Shown here one piece after another: positions 37,001 through 45,596 of a DNA stretch of 64,000 bases (position 1 is the first letter of the stretch; each line of letters begins with the position of its first letter). Origin of the DNA: Paraburkholderia kirstenboschensis (lineage in GTDB: Bacteria > Pseudomonadota > Gammaproteobacteria > Burkholderiales > Burkholderiaceae); assembly GCF_904848585.1 (NCBI RefSeq), contig NZ_CAJHCR010000017.1, positions 101,526 to 165,525 on the forward strand, in the 5' to 3' direction. A program made the position numbers and the translations under genes. The notes under the pieces were generated by a model. That model saw only the letters and a list, made by a program, of their open reading frames with translations. It had not been told where the DNA came from and did not search any database.

Positions 37001-37183
37001 CGCGACGTGCGCGCGCACGATGCCAGCGAGCGAGCATTCGTCGGTGACAGCAATCGCCTCATAACCGAGTTGCGCCGCGCGCGCGGCCAGTTCCTCGGCA
37101 TGTGACGCGCCGTGAAGGAACGTGAAGTTGGAGAAGCACTGCAACTCGGCATAGCCCGGCAGGCCGAACGACGGATACGACAT
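34037..37183 (-). CDS. dnaE2: Error-prone DNA polymerase III alpha subunit DnaE2
   Basis: A 1048-residue translesion polymerase, full length for DnaE2 (also called ImuC). The PHP domain leads (FLHGASHAEELAARAAQLGYEAIAVTDE), followed by the C-family palm with catalytic aspartates in PPDIDVDFEHQRREEVIQYIYR and LLKIDVLALG. Fingers, helix-hairpin-helix and an OB fold follow (VMFMTLEDETGSVNVIVW). The ATG is three bases after the imuB stop. With ImuA and ImuB it forms the SOS-induced mutasome in bacteria lacking a complete Pol V. Confidence 0.97.
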   Translation of the reverse strand: MSYPSFGLPGYAELQCFSNFTFLHGASHAEELAARAAQLGYEAIAVTDECSLAGIVRAHVAAKEAGIKLLVGAHFRLTNSDGSPALAFTAIAQNRDGYGNLSELITLARTRTAKGTYLLYPHDLDHPDPPYAHLRALPDCLIILTPEFPAKEARLDAQAEWAARTFGENRCWMGLTLHARALDDIHRNVVLDVAERHGLSVVATGQVLIHVRSRKPLQDTLTAIRLSRPVTECGFELAPNAEQHLRSRLRLANVYPAEALAQTLNIANRCSFALDELRYEYPDELVPPGTTPTAYLRGETYLGAQRRYPRGIPHNVQVQIEHELALIADLKYEPYFLTVYDIVRFARNEGILCQGRGSAANSAVCYVLGVTEVDPARSSMLFERFISKERGEPPDIDVDFEHQRREEVIQYIYRKYSRTRAALAAAVTTYRPRSAIRDSGKALGIDPVIVDRVAKEHHWFDSSADLIRRFVDSGLDPETPMIQQWATLAAQLLGFPRHLSQHTGGFVIARGKLSRLVPVENASMPDRTVIQWDKDDLEALGLLKIDVLALGMLSAIRRALELVSQQRGEPFEMQDIPPEDEATYDMICAADTVGVFQIESRAQMSMLPRLKPREFYDLVIEVAIVRPGPVQGGMVHPYLRRRQGIEPVSYPSPDVEQALKRTLGVPIFQEQVMQVAMLAAGFSAGEADQLRRAMAAWKRKGGLQHYHDRIVEGMLQRGYDREFAESIFAQIQGFGEYGFPESHAASFALLVYASCWLKRHEPAAFLCAMLNSQPMGFYSPSQLVQDAKRHGVGVLPVDVTISDWDSAMEGDGSMAPVRLGLSVVRGMREETARRIEAARAVRPFRDVADLANRAQLDRHDLQVLAAANALKPLSGDRRQALWAAVAAVPDKDLLRATTREEEAPALTAPTEGQDLIADYRSTGLTLGRHPIALLREKLLSMRLMPAEALMRYRNGQLARGCGIVTVRQRPGTANGVMFMTLEDETGSVNVIVWQSVLERQRREALGASLLAVYGVWQREGDVTHLVAQRLVDVSHLLGELPTASRNFH

Positions 37184-37186
37184 GGC

Positions 37187-38665
37187 TTATCCGAAGAGAC
37201 CATGCAGATACCAGCGCGGCTCATCCTCGTCGACCGCACCTATGCGTTCCCGGAAAATCCAGTAGCAGATGTGATCGTCGGCTTCCGCGACGAAGTAGTC
37301 GCGTGTGACCGGCTCGCCCTGGAACCACCCCGCCTCAACGCGCTCGCCGGACGACACGGTGCGCAGCGGCGTGCCATAGAAGGGCCGTTCGCCCCGCATC
37401 AGGAGCTTCAGCGGCTGTTCCAGCAACCATGTCGGACGCGGCGTATCGCTCGCCGGCGGCACGTACTTTGTTTTGTTGTCCGTCACGGACACCCAGCGCG
37501 CGGCGACTTCCGGCCGGTGGTCAGCAACCGGCGCCGGGCGCAGCACATTTTCCGCGCCGAGGCGCGCAACCAGCAGTTCGAGCAGCCGCGCGTGATCGGA
37601 CGCGGTACCGCCCGGCTCTGGAAAGAGCGAATCCGACGCGGCTTCCGCTTCGTTCACTTCCTGTACAACCAGTTGCAGGGCAATGACCGCGGCCGAGAGT
37701 TCCACGCGCGCAAGCCTTTCCTTGAGCAGCCGTAAAAGGTGATCCTCGCGCCACGTCGGCTCCGCGAGCGAGACTTCGATCGCGGTCGGCTCCATTGCAT
37801 CGCGACCGCGTTCGTGCTCGAGCAGCAGAACGATGCGCGTCACGGCAAGCTGCTTCTGCGAGAGCCAGCCGGTTAGCTGAACCACGAGCCGGCGCGCCGC
37901 GAACAGGCAGGCCTCCGCGTGATCGATGCGATCCGGCAGTTCCACGCGCGCCTGAAAGGTCGGCGGCGTCTCAAACCATTCGAACACTTCGGGTGCATCT
38001 CCATTGGCGCGGTCGAGCAGATCCAGCAACGCTGTCCCGCAACGCTTCTTCAATCCTGCGCGCGGGAGTCGCATCAGTTGTCCAACCGTTTCGCAGCCGA
38101 TGCCAGTGAGCCAGTCCATATGGCGACGCGCGGGTGGCGGCAGGCCCACGGGTAATCCGGCCAGCCTGCGGTGGAGAGAATCGTGCGACAGTGCCACACT
38201 GCCGCGAGCGCGCGCGAGCAACCATGCCGCCTGTCCCGTTGGTGCAACGCTGACGGTCGCGGTCATGCCGATAGCATCCGCCACTCGACGCGCCATGCGG
38301 CGCAACGAGCGGATGCCCCCAAAGAGCCGCAGACTTGCTGACACATCGACGAGCACAGTGCTTTCCTCCGCGATGACCACCTGCGGCGAAAGATTCAACA
38401 GGCCTGTGGCGACTGCGCGCACCGTGTTGACCTCGGCCGCGCTGTCACGCTCATGCATGACCGTAGCGGGCGCAAGCGTGAGTACGCCGCCGCGGCGCAT
38501 GCCCATACAGACGCCTGCTTCATGCGCACGCGCGTCCATGGCGATGACGCGCTCTTTCTCGAGCACGGCAATGCCTTCGGTTGCGTCCGAGGTTTCACGC
38601 GACCACTTCGGCCGGAACACTTCGAGGCACAGTGACGGGAGATGGACGCCTAACCACAGTTGCAT
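37187..38665 (-). CDS. imuB: Y-family polymerase-like mutasome protein ImuB
   Basis: A 492-residue DinB-related protein. The start MQLWLGVHLPSLCLEVF is typical of ImuB, where the catalytic DxD of true Y-family polymerases is replaced, as is the second acidic motif (TVLVDVSASLRLFGG). It therefore acts as a hub, contacting the sliding clamp, ImuA and DnaE2, not as a polymerase. Thumb and little-finger regions follow normally. It overlaps imuA by 71 bases and precedes dnaE2 by three, a coupled operon. Confidence 0.93.
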   Translation of the reverse strand: MQLWLGVHLPSLCLEVFRPKWSRETSDATEGIAVLEKERVIAMDARAHEAGVCMGMRRGGVLTLAPATVMHERDSAAEVNTVRAVATGLLNLSPQVVIAEESTVLVDVSASLRLFGGIRSLRRMARRVADAIGMTATVSVAPTGQAAWLLARARGSVALSHDSLHRRLAGLPVGLPPPARRHMDWLTGIGCETVGQLMRLPRAGLKKRCGTALLDLLDRANGDAPEVFEWFETPPTFQARVELPDRIDHAEACLFAARRLVVQLTGWLSQKQLAVTRIVLLLEHERGRDAMEPTAIEVSLAEPTWREDHLLRLLKERLARVELSAAVIALQLVVQEVNEAEAASDSLFPEPGGTASDHARLLELLVARLGAENVLRPAPVADHRPEVAARWVSVTDNKTKYVPPASDTPRPTWLLEQPLKLLMRGERPFYGTPLRTVSSGERVEAGWFQGEPVTRDYFVAEADDHICYWIFRERIGAVDEDEPRWYLHGLFG

Positions 38666-39302
38666 TGCGTTTTACGTTGAGGATCGGAGAGGGCGTCAAC
38701 GGGACGAAGAGCGGCTCATCACGTGCGGGGCCGCGGCGTTTAAGGAACTGGATATTCACACCATCCTTCGCTGCACGTATCGCAAGCCGCAACGGCGCCG
38801 GCGAGGCGTCGCGCGTCGTCGCAAGCGGTCGCAACATGAAAAAGAGCGACTCGGACGCCTGTGCGGCCAGATGCAGTCGGCGCAGCGATTCGGGCCGCAC
38901 GTGGTTCTGCCAGAAAAGCAAAGCACCGCATGTGCCTGCGCGCAGAATCTGCTCCGCGGCCCACAGCGCATCGGCCGTGCGGGGCGCCTTGACCGTCATT
39001 ACATTTGAAGGATCGAGTCCCCACCAGGTGAGAGCCGTCGGCTGAAGGTCATGAGGCGGCTGCAGCATGGCAACAGGCCTGGACGACAACTGCTCGAATG
39101 CAGGACGAAGCAGTCGTAATTCGCCGCAGCCCGTCTGCTGCAAAAGCAGATCGGTCAGTGCGCCGCGTGGCCAGCCACCGCCAGGCAATTCCCGCGCGAG
39201 GTTCTCGTCGCCGCAATCAACGACGCGCGACCGTGCGTGCGCCAGCTGATTGCCGCGCCACAGATCCGGGTGAATCGTCTCGGGCAGCATAACGGCATTC
39301 AT
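38595..39302 (-). CDS. imuA: Mutasome protein ImuA (RecA/SulA-like)
   Basis: A 235-residue protein of the ImuA family. The opening IHPDLWRGNQLAHARSRVVDCG and the RecA-like segments ELPGGGWPRGALTDLLLQQTGCGELRLL and LWAAEQILRAGTCGALLFW are characteristic. The ATG at 39302 has a GGAGGG site at the right distance; an upstream frame to 39338 runs into the LexA box. First gene of the imuA-imuB-dnaE2 operon, induced by DNA damage through the LexA box 21 bases upstream. Confidence 0.93.
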   Translation of the reverse strand: MNAVMLPETIHPDLWRGNQLAHARSRVVDCGDENLARELPGGGWPRGALTDLLLQQTGCGELRLLRPAFEQLSSRPVAMLQPPHDLQPTALTWWGLDPSNVMTVKAPRTADALWAAEQILRAGTCGALLFWQNHVRPESLRRLHLAAQASESLFFMLRPLATTRDASPAPLRLAIRAAKDGVNIQFLKRRGPARDEPLFVPLTPSPILNVKRNATVVRRPSPVTVPRSVPAEVVA

Positions 39303-39322
39303 GGCTCCCTCCGGTGGCAAAA

Positions 39323-39342
39323 TACTGTATAAAAACACAGTA
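39323..39342 (-). promoter_or_regulatory. LexA (SOS) box controlling imuA-imuB-dnaE2
   Basis: TACTGTATAAAAACACAGTA: CTG and CAG half-sites ten bases apart with AT-rich centre, nearly identical to the classic proteobacterial consensus. It sits 21 bases before the imuA start codon. Confidence 0.93.
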
Positions 39343-39680
39343 TAGCCTGGACGGCAGCGCGGTTTGTTTGCAATTTCGGGGTCACATCACTCGGGGCCAT
39401 TGCACCGGTGCAATTCCTACACTGCTTTCAGCTAAAGACATCCGATCCGGTTCGACTTTATTTCGCAGCGCTAACTGATTTACCAGTAAGGATCCGGGTA
39501 AGTAGAGAAAGTGGACTCGACTCAACCGCGTACGATCGCGGTCTCGCGATCTCATAACAAGCGAAAGTCGGCGATACCTCAATGGCTGGCGTGATGGATG
39601 CGGCGTACCTCGCGCGCTAGTTCGCGAGCTTCATGTAACATTTCGCGCGTGCAATCACATTGAGTTGGTCTGATTCGAAC

Positions 39681-40294
39681 ATGCAAATCCGCCCCCTGTC
39701 CCATCTCTGTTTCCTTGCTGCGGCCATATTGGCTGCTGCGTGCTCAAGCAAGTCCACACCCAACGAAGACAACTTCGCTGCGGCCGTCAACCAGAAACTT
39801 GCGTCCAACCCCGTTCGCTGCTTGCCGCCAACGGATTGGCCCGCGACGGCCGAGCCCGGCGATCACGGCAACCCGTATGCTTTTTATGACGCGGGAGTGG
39901 GCTTCGTGCAGGCGGGCATTGCGACGATGAAAGAGGAGGGTCCAGACTACTCCACCAACTTCCGCAAGAAGGCCATTTTCGCGCTTACCGATGAAGGCAA
40001 AAAGCAACTGGTCTTGGACAAGCGCCAGCCTTTCCCGGGCAAGGATTACGGCCGATTCTGCTATGGAAAGGTGAAGTTCACAAAGGTTTTGAAGTGGGAT
40101 GAACCCACGAAAATCGGCAGCGTGAAACCGTCACAACCGTCACTTACTCCTACGAGATGGTCGACGTGCCGAAGTGGGCGGACAATAAGCAACTTCAAAC
40201 GTCGTTCCCGGTACTTGGCACCGACGTAACCGGCAAGGGCCAAGCAAACCAGGGCGTTTCGCTCGTTGACGGTCGTTGGCAGCCTGCAGGCTGA
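39681..40294 (+). pseudogene. Lipoprotein gene with a frameshift
   Basis: The first frame gives a lipoprotein signal (MQIRPLSHLCFLAAAILAAAC, lipobox LAAAC) and an intact body through WDEPTKIGS. It then loses its register near 40122. The register one step over continues ETVTTVTYSYEMVDVPKWAD to GRWQPAG and a natural stop at 40292, giving about 204 residues if restored. A single deleted base (or two inserted) explains it. The intact product resembles uncharacterised Burkholderiales periplasmic lipoproteins. Without repair, the reading ends in unrelated residues at 40229. Confidence 0.75.
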
Positions 40295-40384
40295 CTGTCA
40301 CCCGGTGTTTGGGGGACGTCTGTACGCTGGTCGAAAAACAGCGCCCGTGGACACCGATGGAAAGTTAGCCCGCATCTAGCGGCA

Positions 40385-40954
40385 CTATCGGAGAATCATT
40401 CTTATATGCTTGTTAATTTCTTCACGTGTCATGCGCGCCGTGTTGAATTCGCAATCTATAAATTCACCCTCGTCAAATCCCGCTTCATTTTCAAATCCAG
40501 AAAGCAAAAAATAACTACAGTAATTTTCATATAGGAAATAATGAAGCTCAACAAAAAAATCCAGAAAATCAACATCATAAAAACATTCGGAGATGCGTTC
40601 TGATTCATGATGCAATGCTCGCTTAGTCGAGCCATGATGGTAGACAAACACATCTTCAAGATGATTTAAAGCGCTATGTTCTATAGTCTTAAGCTTGGAT
40701 AGTTGTATATTGCTCCTGCACTTAAAAGCGCAAAATAGATAATAACTTGGGCTCTCTGAGCTGGATGATCTGGTTGTAAGGTCGCCCATGGTTATCCCTA
40801 CCTTGGCAAATTCACTATCTCGAGCGTTGGCGCCTAGATACAGCCACTTCTCGGTCGACTCAAAATTTGCTTTTGATTCGTTATGAATGAATTCCATTTT
40901 ATAACAGGCAAATGGATCAACTTCCAAGTCGTACTCTCTTTTCGTCCTTTTCAA
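40385..40954 (-). CDS. AT-rich foreign gene, possible GIY-YIG/T5orf172-like domain
   Basis: A 189-residue protein in clearly AT-rich DNA, unlike all neighbours. The start is a TTG behind GAGAGGAAAAG. The segment WLYLGANARDSEFAKVGITMGDLTTR has the layout of the T5orf172/MUG113 branch of the GIY-YIG superfamily (tyrosine strand, then K-x-G-I-T, then a helix with arginine). No nuclease signature beyond that is clear. The C-terminal half is acidic and aromatic-rich. It directly precedes a RES/Xre pair on the same strand, with a 39-base gap. Confidence 0.5.
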   Translation of the reverse strand: MKRTKREYDLEVDPFACYKMEFIHNESKANFESTEKWLYLGANARDSEFAKVGITMGDLTTRSSSSESPSYYLFCAFKCRSNIQLSKLKTIEHSALNHLEDVFVYHHGSTKRALHHESERISECFYDVDFLDFFVELHYFLYENYCSYFLLSGFENEAGFDEGEFIDCEFNTARMTREEINKHIRMILR

Positions 40955-40993
40955 CTTTTCCTCTCAAAATAAACCAAGCCAGTTCGCCCCACT

Positions 40994-41500
40994 TCAAGGA
41001 TGTACGCCGGGTAGAAGACGCGTATCCAGCGCAAACCGCTCGTCGTTTCGAAGCCTGAAAGTTCCGGCTGCAGTCGCAGTGTCGATCAGAAGATTCCACG
41101 AATGGCCGCTGACAACACTGGGGATCAAGACCAGAGGATGCTCGGACAACAGTGCGTCACCAAACGCCTGCTGATTGGGACTGACGGTGCCGGACTGAAG
41201 CCAGTTGGGATTAGGAATGGCCGATTTCTGGACGACATAGACAGGTGCCGCATCAATTTCCACTTCCAGCAGTCGATGCGGGACTGTGTCCAGCACATTG
41301 AAACCCTTGTGGACGGCCACTTCAAGGATGGTGGTGGCCGGGTCGAGCGACGCGTAAATCACACGTCGCCCCTTTGAGGACCAACGACCTCCGACCTGAA
41401 AGGCGCCTTCTGCTGTGTCCCACGTGGGCACGTACTTTTCGCGCTCCAGTCGCCAGGCGGCGAAACCGCTGCTGCCCAAAGCAGCCGGCAGCGGCGTCAA
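40994..41500 (-). CDS. RES domain toxin
   Basis: A 168-residue RES toxin. Members depress growth by consuming NAD+ (glycohydrolase or phosphorylase action). The domain is complete: WRLEREKYVPTW (conserved Arg), FQVGGRWSSKGRRVIYAS (GGRW and Tyr) and TTILEVAVHKG (conserved Glu), ending DTRLLPGVHP. Its ATG overlaps the antitoxin stop by four bases, so antitoxin is made first. Length and motif order are normal, so it is expected to be functional. Confidence 0.9.
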   Translation of the reverse strand: MTPLPAALGSSGFAAWRLEREKYVPTWDTAEGAFQVGGRWSSKGRRVIYASLDPATTILEVAVHKGFNVLDTVPHRLLEVEIDAAPVYVVQKSAIPNPNWLQSGTVSPNQQAFGDALLSEHPLVLIPSVVSGHSWNLLIDTATAAGTFRLRNDERFALDTRLLPGVHP

Positions 41501-42069
41501 GCGTAAACCCCGTAGTCCATTCTGGTGAGCAACGCCTTGACGAGTTCTGTTCCTTCGGAGCTTTGCAGCAGGTCGATCGGCCGCCGCTGATCCAGCGCCA
41601 AGGCTGGTTTCAGGAGCCAGCGTTCGGCCTCCTCCTGGGAACCAAGCACGTCGATCGCGTGCTCCGTTATAGCGGCGAGCCGAAGCAGTCGGTCACTGGC
41701 GTTGCTGTCGAGCCGCCGGTCCGCGTCCTTCCCCCGCTGAAGCGTTCTCTCACTAACGCCGATGGCCTGCAGAACAGCATCCTTCTGGACTAGTTCATAG
41801 GAATCCATCATGGTCCGCGCGAGCAGAACCGGCAGACCTCGGGTGACCATATCGTGCACCATGAGCGGCTCCATGTCGGCGAACCGTTCGAGCCCTTTCG
41901 CGCCCAGGCGGCCCGTGTGCGAATCCGCCGGTTTCGCACGCTCCCGGTCATCATGCGGCGACTCGCCCCACGAATGAATCAACAGCTCAATTTCGTTCAG
42001 TAACTTCCCGAAGCGCGCCGCTCCGATGGAACCAGCCGCTTCTAGGGGCTTTTCGACTGTGGCAACCAT
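41497..42069 (-). CDS. Xre/MbcA/ParS-type antitoxin (DUF2384)
   Basis: A 190-residue antitoxin with an Xre-like helix-turn-helix (VLQAIGVSERTLQRGK) in the middle and the DUF2384 toxin-binding region at the end (AIDVLGSQEEAERWLLKPALAL, then ELVKALLTRMDYGVYA). It neutralises the RES protein encoded immediately downstream and is expected to repress its own promoter. The AAGGAG site and ATG lie just downstream of a strong palindrome at 42090. Pairing and order are standard for Xre-RES modules. Confidence 0.9.
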   Translation of the reverse strand: MVATVEKPLEAAGSIGAARFGKLLNEIELLIHSWGESPHDDRERAKPADSHTGRLGAKGLERFADMEPLMVHDMVTRGLPVLLARTMMDSYELVQKDAVLQAIGVSERTLQRGKDADRRLDSNASDRLLRLAAITEHAIDVLGSQEEAERWLLKPALALDQRRPIDLLQSSEGTELVKALLTRMDYGVYA

Positions 42070-42089
42070 ACCGGACTCCTTTCCGTCAT

Positions 42090-42118
42090 GTGTCGTTTAA
42101 TTATACGACACGTGTCGC
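42090..42118 (-). promoter_or_regulatory. Palindromic operator of the RES/Xre operon
   Basis: Two perfect half-sites GTGTCGT / ACGACAC eight bases apart. A third half-site GTGTCGC directly follows, so CGACACGTGTCG is itself a perfect 12-base palindrome. It lies 21-49 bases upstream of the antitoxin start, where an autorepressor would bind. Confidence 0.7.
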
Positions 42119-42568
42119 TTGCATTCAATGCGGGGCTCGACGGCGCCAACGCGGAGACCCGGTAATGCAGCACTTAGCGTCTCGACATCGGTCAGTGACG
42201 TCGAGGACAGTGTCGCGGCGCGCCGCATGCATCTGCGTCAAGCCTCGGCGCGTGTCATCCCGTGTGCCGTGGGTGGCGCAAAGCAACGTAGGTTGCCTTG
42301 CGCTACCGGCGGGGATCCGCCCGAATGCGCAGATCCTCATTCTGCGCTTCCTGCGCGTCACGGCGGGACAGAGATCACGTCACAGGTAATCGGGTTTGGC
42401 CGCATGAAGTCCGCACGCGTTTGCGCCCTCCTCTCGGTACGCGGCAAACGAAGGTATGAAAGCTACTCATGCCCTTTGTTTCACGCCCCTGCCAGCCGGC
42501 AATGAAGGGGCGGATAGCCCACAACTGATCGCCGCTTTCGCGTAAAGTAACTAGCTAGTTCACTTGTC
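42119..42568. other. Non-coding stretch, no gene supported
   Basis: About 450 bases between the toxin-antitoxin operator and the left end of the insertion sequence. Nothing convincing on either strand. Confidence 0.45.
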
Positions 42569-44234
42569 GTAGCCATTTCAAGATGTCGTGGCGGCAGCTA
42601 TTTAGAAATGTCGGGTTTTGACGTTGAGTTTGACTCTGTCTTTAACGGTTTGAATCTCACGTAGCGTTGAAGGACCGCGCGTGAACGGGCAGGGCGTGTC
42701 AGTCCGTTCAGACAGATCCTGCAGACCGACGGCCAGGTTTGCGTGTCTGGTTCGGCTGCCTTCGTTGTGCCAGTTCCGCGATCACGCCGTTGATGTCGGC
42801 CTGGGTGAATTCACGCTGCTTCTTCGTGCCTTGCGCGCGTTCCGTTGCCCGAACCGGTTGTCCCTGATTCGTGCGCGCGGGGGAGCCGGAGATGCGCCGG
42901 TTGTCGCGTTGCGCCTGGATCGCCTGCGCGACCTGCAGCGCGTGACTCAGGCGTTTATGTTCAACGATCGCGCCCTGGTCGATTTCGGCCAGCCGGTCGT
43001 ATTGCCGGTTCGGCAGCACCCGGCCATCTGCGCGGATCTCGATGCGCCCGTCCGGGTACTCCCACACGTCGATGTAGCGGTGGACCAGTTTCCGGTTCTC
43101 CGGCGTGTCATCCAGCAGGTACATTACGCGGTCGTACTGAATGGTCAGTGATTTCGTCACACGTCGCGTCTCGCGCCACGTCATCAGCAGGTCGAGATTC
43201 TCGTCACCCCGCAGCGGCCGGTGCGCGTCGAAATCGCTCTTCGGCGGCTTCGCGAAGCGTGCGTTGTAGGCCGCCATGAAGGAGGGCGCATACGCATTGG
43301 CTCCGACGATCGTGCTGATTCCGCGCAGTCGCAATTCCTTCACCAGCCGGTCCTGCAGCGTCAGGTGGGCGCGCTCGACGCGACCCTTCGCTGAGCTGCT
43401 GTTCGCGCAGAACGTGTCAATGTTCAGCTCGAACATCGCCCGGCCGAAATGTGTCACGCTGCTTCCCGTTTCATGGGCCTTGCCACTGCGAAACACGCTC
43501 GCCTTGTCGCTGTAAAACGCGCCAGGCTTGCCGTGGCATTCGATGTACGCCCGCGTCGCCTCGAAATAGCTGAAGGTCGATTCGCTCGCCGTGAAGTGCA
43601 GATGCATCAGCCGGCTGGTCGCATCGTCGACGTACACCAGCAGTGTGCAGGCCGGCGCCCGTTCCTCGAACCACCGGTGATCGCTGCCATCAATCTGGAT
43701 CAGTTCGCCCAGACACGCACGACGCGCCCGCGGCTGATAGATCTTCGGCGGGCGCTGCCGGCGTGGTATCCACAGACCGGCGTCCGTCATCAGCCGCCTG
43801 ACCGTTTCCTTGGCCATCCGGATGCCGTGGCATTCCCGAAGCTTCCCGCAGGCCAGTGTCGGCCCAAAATCGGCGTAGCGTTCACGAATGATCGCCAGCG
43901 CCTGCTGGGCCAGTCCTTCGTCCAGCTTCCGGTTGCCGGAACGGCCACGTCTGCGCGAGGCCAGTCCCGCTGCACCGGATTCCTGGTAGCGAATCACAAG
44001 GCGCTCAACCTGACGTACGGTCAAGCCCAGGCGTTCGGCCGCGCGACCAGGCTTGAGGCCCATGTCGACAACGGCCTGGATGACCTTCAGACGGTCGAGT
44101 TCGCGCATGTTCAATGTCACCAGTGCAGCTGCATGCATGGCCGGCTCCATAGTCCCGCAGGGAACCGGCAAGCATATCGAGACCAGAACACGACATTTCT
44201 AAATGGCTAGAACACGACATTTCTATAAAGCTAC
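42569..44234 (-). mobile_element. ISNCY-like insertion sequence with doubled terminal repeats
   Basis: The element is bounded by GTAGC at the left and its complement GCTAC at the right. Each end carries two tandem copies of a motif of the form (C/T)ATTTAGAAATGTCG, about 32 bases apart, in inverted orientation between ends; the outer copies are more diverged. They look like paired transposase-binding sites. One transposase gene lies inside. No clear target duplication was seen. Confidence 0.7.
42708..44138 (-). CDS. ISNCY-family transposase
   Basis: A 476-residue DDE-type transposase. The N-terminal helix-turn-helix region reads LKVIQAVVDMGLKPGRAAERLGLTVRQVERLV. The integrase-like core follows with the first aspartate in ELIQIDGSDHRWFEER, the second in AFYSDKASVFR, and a glutamate in SSSAKGRVERAHLTLQDRL. 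The C-terminal 110 residues are basic and Gln-rich. The ATG at 44138 follows GGAG at six bases; the frame opens earlier at 44171. No internal stop, so it is probably active. Confidence 0.88.
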   Translation of the reverse strand: MHAAALVTLNMRELDRLKVIQAVVDMGLKPGRAAERLGLTVRQVERLVIRYQESGAAGLASRRRGRSGNRKLDEGLAQQALAIIRERYADFGPTLACGKLRECHGIRMAKETVRRLMTDAGLWIPRRQRPPKIYQPRARRACLGELIQIDGSDHRWFEERAPACTLLVYVDDATSRLMHLHFTASESTFSYFEATRAYIECHGKPGAFYSDKASVFRSGKAHETGSSVTHFGRAMFELNIDTFCANSSSAKGRVERAHLTLQDRLVKELRLRGISTIVGANAYAPSFMAAYNARFAKPPKSDFDAHRPLRGDENLDLLMTWRETRRVTKSLTIQYDRVMYLLDDTPENRKLVHRYIDVWEYPDGRIEIRADGRVLPNRQYDRLAEIDQGAIVEHKRLSHALQVAQAIQAQRDNRRISGSPARTNQGQPVRATERAQGTKKQREFTQADINGVIAELAQRRQPNQTRKPGRRSAGSV

Positions 44235-44537
44235 TACACACGATTGGTTGATAATTAACATTATGTAAAATCAAAAGTTAGTCGCAGTGCCTCTCGCATG
44301 TTTACCGTTGGTTTGCATAAACTTGTTCCTGTTTTTTGCGGAAATTTGTTCCTAGCCCCCTGGACGAGATTCGGCAGCATTTCAGGCTTCTCCGTTGTGC
44401 GTTGGCTGTGAGAAAAACGGCTGCTGGTCAGATGATCGCCGGCATCGGGAGACCGACGAGAAACATCGTATCGACTGGTGATGCGCAATAGCCGGAGGAC
44501 CAACGTCCGGCCAGAAAATCGCGTCAGGGTGCCTCTA
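44235..44537. other. Short AT-rich flank without a gene
   Basis: About 300 bases between the insertion sequence and the anti-sigma gene stop. The first 60 bases are AT-rich. No gene or terminator is evident. Confidence 0.4.
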
Positions 44538-45413
44538 TCAGCCGAGACCGGATCGATAGCCACCATTGCGCACAAACATCGCGCCCACATCGCCGTTGGA
44601 AATCTGCCTCGCGATCTTCGACAGATCGCCGGCCTTCGGTTCGCCGATCAATGCGTAGGCGAGTTCATTCTGCCGCCAGGATACGACGGTCATGCCGTTC
44701 ATCTCCCGTTGCGCAATGGACTGATCCGGGCGCGAGTCTTTCATCACGCAAAGCGCGACCGGTGTGCCGTGCTCGGGAAGATAAACCATCTGTATCAGCG
44801 GCTTGCCGTTGTAGCGCAAACGCTCGACGGATTTGAACGTCATCCCTGCCCGACGCAGATCCGGCATGCGCAGTCTGATGCCGTCGTCTTCGCGAATCGC
44901 CGCAACGGTATTGGCCAACATGGTGGGATCGGGCGTGAGATTGGCGACGGTGTCGCGCGTGTAGAGTCGCTGATAATCGGCGGCCACACCCATCCAGGAC
45001 TGCACACCCGTGGACGCGACCGTTGCGGCGTGATTGCCCGATGTTCCAGGCCAGCCGCCAAGCTGTTGCACCAGCCCCGCACAGAACGCTCCGGCGACGA
45101 ACGCAGCTGCAAGCCACATACGCGGCCACATACTCGGCCAAATACGCGAGTGCGAACGCCGCGTGCTTTCTGCCGCAGGTTTATTCTGCGCGTCGGCCGC
45201 CATTGCTTCGATGCGAAGCCGAAGTTCGTCGGGCAGCGGGGGCAATTTCTGCGCCGCGAACGCTTCGCGATACGGCAGACGCGAGGCGCGCAGCAATTCG
45301 ACGCTGTCACGCAGATCGGCGGACTCGGCCAGCTCGCGTTCGACCGACTCGGCCTGCGAAGCGCTGAGTTCGCCGTCGGCATACGCGATCAGTTGGCTGT
45401 CGTCGAGTTTCAT
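44538..45413 (-). CDS. Membrane anti-sigma factor
   Basis: A 291-residue anti-sigma protein. The N-terminus MKLDDSQLIAYADGELSASQAESVERELAES is the zinc-less anti-sigma domain that binds ECF sigma factors. One transmembrane helix follows (MWLAAAFVAGAFCAGLVQQL), then a periplasmic sensor domain. The ATG at 45413 is chosen because homology begins there. Its partner sigma gene, normally directly upstream, is absent: the 183-base upstream gap cannot encode one. It may be an orphan repressor or a remnant of a rearranged operon. Confidence 0.82.
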   Translation of the reverse strand: MKLDDSQLIAYADGELSASQAESVERELAESADLRDSVELLRASRLPYREAFAAQKLPPLPDELRLRIEAMAADAQNKPAAESTRRSHSRIWPSMWPRMWLAAAFVAGAFCAGLVQQLGGWPGTSGNHAATVASTGVQSWMGVAADYQRLYTRDTVANLTPDPTMLANTVAAIREDDGIRLRMPDLRRAGMTFKSVERLRYNGKPLIQMVYLPEHGTPVALCVMKDSRPDQSIAQREMNGMTVVSWRQNELAYALIGEPKAGDLSKIARQISNGDVGAMFVRNGGYRSGLG

Positions 45414-45596
45414 TGGACGATAGGCTAAAAAAAGTGGTGGACGCCCGATTGGATCGCAACTGGGCCGGAACGAAGACTCGCTTGCCCACAGACCTCCATG
45501 ATAACCGCAGTCGCCCCTTCCCCGAACGCGCTCCGGCATGGACCAGAGCGCCTGTTCATCGCGCGGGAGCCATTCCGGATCGCATGTGCCGCGTCT

